Below, piece by piece: positions 55,106 to 64,000 of a stretch of 64,000 nt of DNA (position 1 is the stretch's first letter; the number at the start of each line of letters is the position of its first letter). Origin of the DNA: Ostrinia nubilalis (taxonomy: Eukaryota; Arthropoda; Insecta; Lepidoptera; Crambidae). Made by a program: the position numbers and the translations under genes. The stretch is taken from NCBI RefSeq assembly GCF_963855985.1, contig NC_087106.1:2029001-2093000 (forward strand), in the 5' to 3' direction. Below the pieces are notes generated by a model. The model had not been told where the DNA came from. It searched no databases and saw only the letters and a list, made by a program, of their open reading frames with translations.

Positions 55106-58045
55106 ATGGATGAGCACCTAAGAATAATTTCGGAAATAGATAAGGTGTCTGTCGGTAAATCATACATATGTTCCCCTGAAAATTCTACAGCATACATAGC
55201 AAACACGAAGCTAAACTTGAAGATATTTCATATAAACATAAGAAGCACCGGTAATTCCGTTAATTTTGAAAATCTTTTGCTTTTAATAGATCGTACTAAA
55301 CTAGACCTAGATATAATAATTTTATCTGAATGCTGGCTGAGTAAGTGTCCCCATCTCCCAGCACTTCCAGATTATCAGACCTATAAAACCAGCCATTTAA
55401 ATCAGAATGACGGGATAGTGGTGTACATTAGGGACAATATCAATGCCAAAGTGTGTGAACCAATTGTGGTTGATGCTAATTGCTTAAAATTGGAGTTATC
55501 TTCGGGTATGGCGATCCTTGCTGTGTATCGCTCGCCGTCTTTCAGAAATATTGATAACTTTATTAATTCAATTGATACCTTACTGCTTTCACTACGTCAC
55601 TTCAAAAATATAGCTTTGGTTGGGGACCTCAATATAAATATCTCTTCAGATAATCCTGATCCAAACACCAACTTGTATTTGAACTTAATGGCATCTCATT
55701 CTATGTTACCAGCTCACCTCTTCCCCACCCGTAATAATAACTGCCTTGATCATCTGATCCTCAAAAGCGACAAACCGGCTGTTACGCTAGTACTTGACTC
55801 AACATTTACGGATCACTCTCCTCTTGTATTCTCATGTCAGTTGGATTGCAAAGTTGGAAAAACTACAAAAGTCACTTCCAAACGTATTGATATACCAGCT
55901 TGTGTGAAAGAGATTGAAAACCTAGATTTCTCTATTGTTCTAAAATGTTACGACGCCGAAAATGCTTCTAATACTCTTGTTCAACAATTATCAAGCATAA
56001 TAGTAGCCAATACTAAAACCGCTATTCTACCGAGCAGAAAACGTATTAATAAACCCTGGATCACGCCGGGCTTGCTTCGATGTATTCGTCACAGGGACAA
56101 ACTTTATCGTAACACCAAAAAGCAACCAAATAATGAGATCTTAAATGTTATTTATAAACGCTACAAAAACTTTTGTAATAATTTACTCAAAAAAATTAAA
56201 AGGGAATACGAACGTTCACAATTCGAAAAACACAAGAAAAATCCAAAGCAGCTGTGGAATCTTATTAAAAACATCTCAAATTTACAGCAGAGAACTTCAC
56301 CTTCAGACGAACTCATATCCAGTTATGATAGTCCGCAGACAATAGCTGACTCGATTAATAGTTTCTTTGCTAGCGTGGGTAAGGATTTGGCACATAATTT
56401 ATTATCCAGTTTTCCTAATGCATCTCTTCACAGTTCCATCGAACCCGATAATCCTATGCCGGACTCTATGGTTTTACTAGGTACTGACAATGCGGAAATT
56501 GAAGATATTATTTTGGGGCTAAAACTAAACTGCGCGAAAGGATGGGACGGTATTCCGACCTCCTTGATTAAGGAGGCGAGACATATCCTTATCCCGGTCT
56601 TAAAACACGTGTTTAACCTTTGTCTCTCTTCCGGTACTTTTCCGACTGCTTTTAAGAAGGCACTAGTTCATCCTATATACAAGGCTGGGGACAGATGTAG
56701 TGTCAATAATTATAGGCCCATATCAGTTTTACCTGTCCTTTCAAAAATTTTGGAAAAAATATTGAACAGAAAACTAATACAGTACCTAAATCATAAAAAT
56801 ATTCTATCCTCTAATCAATTCGGCTTTAGATCAGGTAAATCAACAGAGGACGCCGTTCTAAATTTAACTAGTACCATTGTTAATAATTTAAATCAAAAGT
56901 CGACTTCACTATGTATTTTTCTCGATCTTACAAAGGCTTTTGACACTGTGTCTGTCCCCCTGCTTCTGTCTAAGCTTCATCGGATTGGCATTCGTGGTGT
57001 GGTGCTCGATATCTTTAGGAGCTACCTTAGTGATCGGTCACAGTGCGTCGCGGTTGGCGAATTTCAAAGTGATAGTCAATCAATCACCTACGGTGTACCC
57101 CAGGGCAGCGTCTTGGGGCCAACCTTGTTTCTAATTTATATCAATGATCTTTGCCAACTAAGCCTGCCCAACTGCAAGATTATAACTTATGCCGATGACA
57201 CTGCGATTGTTACACATGGAAAAAGTTGGCAGGAAACGCGCTTGTTTGCAGAATCCGCTCTAAATAGTGTAATGTCTTGGCTGTCTCGTAACTTGCTAAC
57301 ATTGAACTTAGGAAAAACTAAACTTATCACTTTTTCTCCTAGGCTTTCGTCTCAACCGGACTCTTCATTTAACCTTATTGCTCATACTTGTAATATGATC
57401 CCAAATAATTCATGTGCTTGTGTCTCAATCTCTCGTACTCAAAACATCAAGTACCTGGGTGTTATAGTGGACAGCACTATGTCTTGGACCGAACACATTG
57501 GATCTGTTACAGGAAGAGTTAGAAAACTTATCTTTGTTTTTAGTAAGCTAAGGGTTGGTGCCGATCTTGGTACGCTCAGGATTGCTTACTTTGCTCTTGC
57601 CCAGTCAATCATATCATACTGCATCACAGTCTGGGGTGGTTCTGGCAAAACAAAAATTCTTCCGCTTGAGAGAGCCCAAAGGGCTGTCTTGAAGGTGATG
57701 GCCTACAAGCCTATCAGATATCCCACCAAGACGATACATGATTTCTGGGAAATTCTTTCAGTACGCAAATTATTTGTTTTGAACGTTGTACTCCGTAAGC
57801 ACAAGCTTCTTATTTATAGTCCCGCTTTACTGGAAGGCAAAAGAAGAAAGGATAGAATTTGTGACTCTGTCATAAGTAGAATTGTATTAGCTAAGCACCA
57901 TTTTGACTGCATTTCATCTTCTTTATACAACAAAGTAAACGCAGCACTCCACATCTACTCCCTTCCCACTTTCAAATGCAAAATCCTTTTAAGTGAATGG
58001 CTTCTTGGTCTTGATTATGACGCAGTAGAAACTTTGATAAAGTAG
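55106..58045 (+). CDS. LINE ORF2: endonuclease and reverse transcriptase
   Basis: 979 aa from ATG at 55106; the frame opens 15 nt earlier only with TTG. N-terminal APE endonuclease: FHINIRS, LSECWLS (catalytic Glu), GIVVYI, VGDLNINI and FTDHSPLVF (His). The reverse transcriptase follows: KKALVHPIYKAGDRCSVNNY, RPISVLPVLSKILEK, NQFGFRSGKSTEDAV, FLDLTKAFDTV, GVPQGSVLGPTLFLIYINDL and the catalytic YADDTAIV (about residue 695), then thumb and C-terminal region. There is no RNase H domain. It is full length with no stop or frameshift. ORF2 sits 352 nt after ORF1; the hydrophobic frame between them (54766-55113) starts with GTG and is not supported as a gene. Confidence 0.85.
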   Translation: MDEHLRIISEIDKVSVGKSYICSPENSTAYIANTKLNLKIFHINIRSTGNSVNFENLLLLIDRTKLDLDIIILSECWLSKCPHLPALPDYQTYKTSHLNQNDGIVVYIRDNINAKVCEPIVVDANCLKLELSSGMAILAVYRSPSFRNIDNFINSIDTLLLSLRHFKNIALVGDLNINISSDNPDPNTNLYLNLMASHSMLPAHLFPTRNNNCLDHLILKSDKPAVTLVLDSTFTDHSPLVFSCQLDCKVGKTTKVTSKRIDIPACVKEIENLDFSIVLKCYDAENASNTLVQQLSSIIVANTKTAILPSRKRINKPWITPGLLRCIRHRDKLYRNTKKQPNNEILNVIYKRYKNFCNNLLKKIKREYERSQFEKHKKNPKQLWNLIKNISNLQQRTSPSDELISSYDSPQTIADSINSFFASVGKDLAHNLLSSFPNASLHSSIEPDNPMPDSMVLLGTDNAEIEDIILGLKLNCAKGWDGIPTSLIKEARHILIPVLKHVFNLCLSSGTFPTAFKKALVHPIYKAGDRCSVNNYRPISVLPVLSKILEKILNRKLIQYLNHKNILSSNQFGFRSGKSTEDAVLNLTSTIVNNLNQKSTSLCIFLDLTKAFDTVSVPLLLSKLHRIGIRGVVLDIFRSYLSDRSQCVAVGEFQSDSQSITYGVPQGSVLGPTLFLIYINDLCQLSLPNCKIITYADDTAIVTHGKSWQETRLFAESALNSVMSWLSRNLLTLNLGKTKLITFSPRLSSQPDSSFNLIAHTCNMIPNNSCACVSISRTQNIKYLGVIVDSTMSWTEHIGSVTGRVRKLIFVFSKLRVGADLGTLRIAYFALAQSIISYCITVWGGSGKTKILPLERAQRAVLKVMAYKPIRYPTKTIHDFWEILSVRKLFVLNVVLRKHKLLIYSPALLEGKRRKDRICDSVISRIVLAKHHFDCISSSLYNKVNAALHIYSLPTFKCKILLSEWLLGLDYDAVETLIK

Positions 58046-58363
58046 TGGTAATGGTAATTGTATAATTTGGAAAAAATTGGTATCAAAATAAAAATAAATC
58101 GAATCATAATGAAACTTGCACTCTCAGCACGAACTATACACACACACTCACAGTTCTAAATAATGTGTAAACTTAACTATTTAATTTATAAAATAGAAGT
58201 TAAAATTAAAATTAAGTCTAATATTGAAACAAAAATACTTTTACGTCTGCAATGTCAGCCTGTATGAGGTGGGCGCTAGCAACTGCGACACAGTCCTTGA
58301 CTAATGCAGTTGCTAACGCAACAATGTTTGTGCATGTAAGTGTTTTTGTTGCCAATAAAGATT

Positions 58364-58364
<1 letters not shown>

Positions 58365-58394
<30 letters not shown>

Positions 58395-58396
58395 TC
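58365..58396 (+). repeat. (TTTA)n tail of LINE
   Basis: About eight TTTA units directly after ATAAAGATTTTA; this is the 3' terminus of the element. Confidence 0.8.
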
Positions 58397-58467
58397 TTTA
58401 AGCTCTGTGAGTGAGCGGCTCTTTTATCTGTTTTGTCATTTTAATTAGCTACAAAGAAAAATTTCCA

Positions 58468-59539
58468 TTAACCCATTATAGACTAGCGGTCCCATATGGT
58501 ACCACTTTTTTGTGTGTTTTAATTTGGCTCTATACATTAACACGTGAAAAGATTCAGTGCTCTGATTGATGCAAGTCGTAGCCAATAGATATGGTCTATG
58601 CTTCTAGGAATAAAAATTGACAGTTATTCTTTTCATTTGTGTGTAATAAATGATTGAAGTGAGCGCATCAAAATTTTCTCTTAAAAATTGACGCGCCATT
58701 CAAGTAAGTGATCATATTTTTTTTGTGTGATAGTGAAATACTGATTTTGTTACAATCTTGTATTCTCCATAAGTGCTCTAATTATGAAATGGTGTAAAAT
58801 TACGTCGATAGGTAATAATAATTGGAAATATTGTATGTCAAAATTACTGGTACCGTACGGTACCGCTAGCCGCTTACCGTGTCTTTTTCATTATTTTATG
58901 ATTTTTAGTTTTTACTGTATTTATTGGGAAGTATGTGATATATTCAATGGTATATAAGGTATACAGGAAGATAAAGTAAAATAGTTTCCTATACTTTACA
59001 AAACCATGGGTTTTTGTTTATTTTAGATGTAACTTACACGAAACATTGGCAGTTTTGGAGGACGATGAAGGTCCCAAGACGAAGCAGATATTTATAGAAC
59101 GAACTCGAGATAATTGCAATTCTCGAACAATATTAGAGCATAGGAAATGTTACGTGGGGCTAAGTGCAGCGTGCAATGCCAAGCTCCATTCCAAATTTTT
59201 GAATATTCAAAGATAAAAATGAATATTCCTTACCCAATATACAGTTTTTTTTACATTTAATATCACTTCTGTTATTTGCTTGTATATTAATACATATAAT
59301 AATAATAATAAAATATATAATTTACCCTATTTTTATAAAGTCCATGATAAAGTTATGTTTTAACCGACTGACACGGTAAGAGGCTAGCGGTACCATATGG
59401 TACCAGCATTTTTTTTCTAGATTACAGGTCGGATCATTTTTTTAATGCTTGTATAGCATTATGTAGACCATAATTATGAACATATTTCAAAAAAACAAAA
59501 ATCTGACACTTTAAGAAAACTCAGTCTATAATGGGTTAA
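58468..59539. mobile_element. piggyBac-like element with TTAA target sites
   Basis: TTAA at 58468-58471 and 59536-59539 flank exact 13-nt inverted ends CCCATTATAGACT / AGTCTATAATGGG. Subterminal palindromic CCATATGGTACC motifs recur at about 58491-58502, 58850-58868 (GGTACCGTACGGTACC) and 59391-59404. At 1064 bp it is too short for a transposase. The frame at 59028-59214 may be a C-terminal remnant. Confidence 0.75.
59028..59214 (+). pseudogene. Possible C-terminal transposase exon remnant
   Basis: It directly follows TTTATTTTAG, a fair splice acceptor. The frame reads CNLHETLAVLEDDEGPKTKQ then ERTRDNCNSRT..HRKCYVGLSAACNAKLHSKF and a stop. The Cys/His pattern near the end (C..C..CxxxLHxxF) loosely resembles the Cys-rich tail of piggyBac transposases. 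The assignment is weak. Confidence 0.3.
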
Positions 59540-61886
59540 ATAAGCTAAGCAATTGTAAATTTGACTGTTCTTTAGACAATGCAGTAAGTCCACTTATTGT
59601 ACCTACTTGCTGAATGCCTAATTTCACTAAAATAAAAAAAGTATAAAGTAGACACTTTAAATTCCTTCCCGAATAAACTAATTATCTCAAATCAAACGAA
59701 AAGTTAAAACAAAAAAATTGTCTCATTTTAAAAACAGTTCATTTTCTTGTTCATTGTACCTTATAGAGGTTTGCAAAACGCTTCTAAACGATTAATAAGG
59801 GCCAATGTTCAGCGGACGTTCTTTTCAGTGGCTAAAACGAGGATGATGATGATGATAATAATATAGTTACTTACTTTGGTAGTCTTTATTGTCCTATCTT
59901 TAGGTCTATTTAACTTCCAAGTAATTCCTTATATAGATTTATCTTTTTACATACCCAAATACATTCAAAATTGTTGTCTTTTCCAAGATAACTAAATAAA
60001 GTTGAAGAAAATGTTCCCTAAACTGCAGTTTCTTAAGCACACAACAATAAACATTAGTATTCAGAATTCAGACTAGTGCTATCCCCCGGGCACCCCTATT
60101 ACTTCCAAGTCTAGACAATATTTTTTCAAAGCCGGGAACGGTCAGAGTTCCAGTGGGAATACTAAGAGCTGGGGGAAGAAATTTATTAATTTATTTTTCC
60201 ACTGGATTTAACGTTGCATTGGAGGTTGGTTTCGTGATGGAAATTCGCGGTTGGTAATTTTTGGCTATTGTGTTTTGCTTGATATTTGAATCAGATCATG
60301 TCTCAAGAAAGATCTTGGGGAAGGACACAGTTCTCTTGTCTTTTATAATATCTACATCAGGTGACGTTATACCGAAGTAGTGGTAGGGTTAATACTGGGA
60401 CGTGTAAAAGTGCTTTTTGAAAGTCAGCTTCAAAATCAAAATGAGTCTATAAGTTTTATGTTTTTATACAGGTTAAGACCTTTCTCAGAGTGGATAAAAA
60501 AAAAATTAAGAACAAAATGTACCTACATATAAAAAAATGATGATCAAATTTTAATCACAGTTCTATTGCTTCAGTCATTTTTTTAACGTACGACAAAATT
60601 ATAAAAACAAACGGACCTATAACGTCGCATCTTTGCAAATCTTGCATCATCGTTAAAAAGTAGGTACCTACATTACTATTGCTGAACAGTGTGTGATGTC
60701 ATACGGACGTTGATTAGTTAGGTGGTCATTTATCTGAAGGGTTAAGACCACCCCTGCGAATCAAGAAACAATGGACAATCAATTGTTACCTACGTGAACA
60801 TATTATGCGACCACTTGGGGATTAATGGGTCAAATTAATGCGATTATATGCGTGCTATGCAAATCCTAGGAGTTTAAGTTCTTCCATATCCCCCAAGAGC
60901 TGAATCAAGATTATTTTCAGCATTTTCTAGCTCCAGGAGCCCTGATTAAGGCGGAAATCCAAAGTTTTCTCGACGCAAATTAGCATTTTGTTCCGTGGCC
61001 TCCGATGCATGTAAACTTGGTTTAATTGGAATTTTCTCATCTTGAGAAGTTTCCGCGCATTGCGGATCAATTTCCAATTCAGAGTATTCTATTCGCGTTT
61101 GCTTGGATGCTGAAGGATGTACGGTGGTCGACAGAATATATCGATACTTTAAATTATTGCCTCTTCTCTACATCACCTCAATAGTCACGACCACGAGTGA
61201 TATTGACAAGACCTTGACGTTAAAATTGCTAAATCAGCAAGTACCTAAATGTAAGAAGAAATTTAAGGTGTTAATCATTTTATACGAGTACCTAACTACT
61301 TAGAACTTTACTCAGAGATCGTAAAAGAGACCCTAAGTTTGCCAATTAATTGTACTTATATTATGAAAAACAGATTTTTAAACCTGTCTCCTATAGATTC
61401 TACATTAAACAAGAAACGAGGCCCCCAAGTCCTAATAAAATTCAGACATAGAAAAACAACAAAAAATAGTAGATTAAATTGGACTTATCGTGAATAGACT
61501 TTATTCTAAGATTGATAAAATGGTCTATTTTTCAATAGCAAAATTCCCGTACTTGTTTAGTTATCACTTTTTAGTTAATTTACAAGTTATCATAATCAAC
61601 TATCAATGTTTGCCAAATCTTTTTATCGTATTTAATGGATACTATGAACTATCAGTAACATCATATCTTAGGAGAAGATAATAATCTCTATAATCTGTCA
61701 TTTTACGTGTAACATACTTATAATATTCACTGCTGTCGTTTCATTAGTGGTACGACAAAACAGTAGTATGTTTTTATGATCTGATACTATGTTTTTTGAA
61801 AACACGTGCAACAAATAACAAAGGCAAATAATATAAAAATGTTTATTATAAAAAAAGATCATCAACAACTTATTCAAATAGAGAAT
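59540..61886. other. Intergenic between piggyBac-like element and gene D
   Basis: Contains a small RTE-like remnant (59795-59862, GGGCCAATGTTCAGC..GATGATGATGATGAT). No gene is seen. The poly(A) signal of gene D (AATAAA, minus) is at 61842-61847. Confidence 0.45.
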
Positions 61887-63583
61887 TTAAGGATGGGGGA
61901 CGAAGAGGTCGCCAGCTCTCCTGGCGCCAACGACGATGCCTGCCCAAGTCTCCCGGCAGACCTGCTCGATGAACCGAGGGTCCAGAATGAAACCGTTCAT
62001 ACCAGCGTTCAACCCTGGAAGCTCGTAAGTATACGACAGAGGCACGCCGATGCTGTGAGCGTAATCCTCAGAAGCACCTGATGCGCCGTACCCAATAGTC
62101 AGAAGAGAATTGCCAACAGAATATCTAGGGAAATTAGGGAGACTATGAGTGAAGATCTCATCAGCCATAGCAACTCCAACGGTCTGGAGTGCAAATGCGT
62201 TGTTGGATAAAGAACCATCATGTCCCCAAGGGTACAGGATCATGCTACCAAAGCTATGCATGGTGAGGTACAGAGCCATTCTGCTAAGGTTCTCGTGGAG
62301 GATGTCACGAACAACCCTGGTCTCGATTTCGGAGAAGGCTGTAGGGCCTCCGTAAGTGTCGGAGCAAGGGTTGGTGCTGGTTCCGACGGTGTTCCATGCG
62401 AAGTCGTAGTTGCGGTTGCCATCAACGCCTCGGCATAATGCAATGCTGGTAGCCGAACGTGTCTTCCTCCAGAAACGGTTCTGAAAATTGATAAAGAGTT
62501 CAATTCACTGAGTATGTGTGCCAAGTACGTCTTATGCTTTATTGATTTTATAGTTTCATGACCTAATGAACTTTAATTCCCACCCAAAAAGGTATAATTT
62601 AAAATACTATATTGTAGTGTATAAATTGATAATAACATGAATGACATTCATTTGATGACTATGTGATTTATTATACAGATTTTTTGATTACTTCACGAAA
62701 GCAAGTCATATTATTATAATAGCAACCATCGCACCGAACGGAATGGAAACTAACTCAAAATCTGAATACTTACAGATGTGTAACTGTGTTCATAACCGTC
62801 AGGGTTGACGATAGGCAAGAGGATCCAGTCGAACCTCTCCAGTAGGTCAGGTTCGGTGACATCCTCCACCAGTTTCCTGATCGCCCAAGTGACGGTGGGT
62901 GGTGAGATCCATTCCCTGGAGTGGATGCCTCCGTCAATGAAGATCACAGGCTTGCTGGTGTCTTGGAAGTTGGTGGTGGATATCTTCAGGTACTTGATGG
63001 GGCGGCCTTCGAAGGAGTTGGCGGGGCTGACGAGGGTGACCACGTTGGGGTAGCGACGAGCGATGTCGTCGAGGTAGGCGTCGTACTTGAAAGAGAAGAT
63101 GATAGTTCTAATTTATGGGTCAAGGATTCCTTCCACTCAAATTTTAAGATTATGTTCAATAATAAAGAACAAGTGGACAATCTAATTAATTTGCAGGTTA
63201 GTATCGGAAGATTATCAGGACACGTACTGATTGATTAGACTTTTATTTAGTTATAACAGTTTATTAAGTTATCTAGTAAAGGATTGATTTGATTTTGGAT
63301 TTTAATAATTTTTGGACTTAATTATATTTTTTTGTTAGTTGACCTATCATTTGCACATATCACAACACAAATACTTTCAAATTGTGCCTGGAATATTGTC
63401 ATTCGATCGGTTAAGACTGATAACTATTTTAAACTAGAGATGAGATTTCCCTAGGTTATGTTTATTAAGTAGATACTTACGACACTTAGAGGCTGATAAT
63501 TGTCATAAGGGATCCTGGCACCCCCATTCCTGGCCTTCTCTTGAACCACCTCCTCGATAATCCTATCATCATTCTGGAGCGCC
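61887..63583 (-). CDS. Carboxypeptidase A/B-like, M14A (gene D, 5' incomplete)
   Basis: Three exons in the window: 63481-63583 (end of propeptide, ALQNDDRIIEEVVQEKARN), 62774-63085 and 61887-62480; exons 1-2 with the signal peptide must lie beyond the right edge. The middle exon spans what are two exons (4 and 5) in genes A-C, with the same total of 312 nt. Zinc ligands are HSRE (GGIHSREW) and His in LTMHSFGS; NRNY, Tyr248 (GYGASGASEDY) and the catalytic Glu (YTYELP) are all present, so it should be active. The residue equivalent to 255 is Glu; in vertebrate carboxypeptidase B an acid there selects basic residues, so a B-like preference is possible but unproven. Good splice signals and an AATAAA at 61842-61847. 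Confidence 0.85.
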
Positions 63584-64000
63584 CTAAAACGTAAATTGAA
63601 AATTTTACAATCCAATAATATAGATGAAATTATTTTACTACGGCTCCAAATTTGCACTAAGGAGCTTAGGGTTGGGATGAGTAATTTTCAAAAGAAATAA
63701 ACGGACCTTAAAATTGATCAATAAAGTTAATTTACGTATTAATTTGTACATAAATGACTCAGTATTTTGTTTATTAAATTAGACGATGTAAATTTTACGT
63801 CAGCCATTATTGTTTATTCAACTGTTTCTACTAGACCGTTGAAAATATTATATCATTGTAAAATATTTGGTCGAAAAGTCATTGATTTTTAAATGTGTTA
63901 GATATCTATGTTCACTTGGACTAATATCAAATTACGAGTATTTATTTAATGACAATGATATAATTTGGGTTAAATTTTATGTAACCAAAACAGGACACTA
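63584..64000. other. Intron or upstream region of gene D
   Basis: AT-rich. No match to carboxypeptidase exons 1-2 was found, so this is probably intron sequence. Confidence 0.4.

Larger units (their letters stand above)
53701..58396 (+). mobile_element. Non-LTR retrotransposon (CR1/Daphne-like), two intact ORFs
   Basis: ORF1 (53779-54753) and ORF2 (55106-58045) are both uninterrupted. The 3' UTR of about 320 nt ends CAATAAAGATTTTATTTATT and continues as (TTTA)n to about 58396. APE-type endonuclease plus RT without RNase H, and a microsatellite 3' end, fit the CR1 superfamily (Daphne/Kiri-like); the exact clade is uncertain. It could be a retrotransposition-competent copy if the 5' end is complete. 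Confidence 0.75.

Noticed and set aside
54766..55113. 115-codon hydrophobic frame between LINE ORF1 and ORF2
   Set aside because: Starts with GTG only and overlaps the ORF2 start; likely untranslated spacer that happens to be open.

Overview
The window looks like nuclear DNA of a moth or butterfly (Lepidoptera). It is AT-rich, its genes have short exons with GT-AG introns, and it is crowded with repeat types typical of that order: RTE-like 3' ends with (TGATGA)n or (GAAC)n tails, Helitron-like elements ending in CTAGT, a Lep1-like (GTCT)n element, tRNA-derived SINEs and many foldback MITEs. No prokaryotic or viral genome features are seen.

Host protein-coding genes. Four members of one family, secreted M14A zinc carboxypeptidases (digestive carboxypeptidase A/B type, with propeptide), lie on the minus strand. 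Gene A (7787-10917, six exons, 437 aa) is intact. Gene B (11487-14152) is its close tandem copy with the same exon structure but a one-base deletion in exon 5. Gene C (16160-19141, six exons, 435 aa) has an open frame but Asp at the zinc-ligand Glu72, Thr at Tyr248 and Asp at the catalytic Glu270 (bovine CPA numbering), so it may be a weak or non-catalytic paralogue. Gene D (61887 to about 63583, 5' end outside the window) is more distant and has exons 4 and 5 fused. A, B and C share a TATA-like box 53-63 nt before the ATG.

Between C and D lie about 43 kb of mobile DNA: (i) a 9.2 kb DIRS-type tyrosine-recombinase retrotransposon (20350-29515, minus strand) with inverted terminal repeats, an internal complementary region, an intact recombinase and gag, and a pol broken by a 3.7 kb insertion and two small frameshifts; its leader carries an array of about 11 short covarying hairpins; (ii) five identical tRNA-Glu(UUC) genes (four at 31.5-35.4 kb, one at 52.1 kb); (iii) a 1.5 kb element with perfect 33-nt terminal inverted repeats and a PHD-like remnant; (iv) many MITEs, RTE 3' fragments and Helitron-like pieces; (v) a non-LTR retrotransposon with two intact ORFs (53.7-58.4 kb) whose 5' part carries an antisense R1-like fragment; (vi) a 1.06 kb piggyBac-like element with TTAA target sites.

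The left end (1-7.4 kb) has no host gene that I can recognise. It holds a rearranged array of MULE-transposase pieces (1930-4200), a MITE with a nested RTE fragment, and a SINE. Exon limits were placed by eye from splice signals and agreement among the four paralogues. Family assignments rest on remembered motifs, not on database searches.
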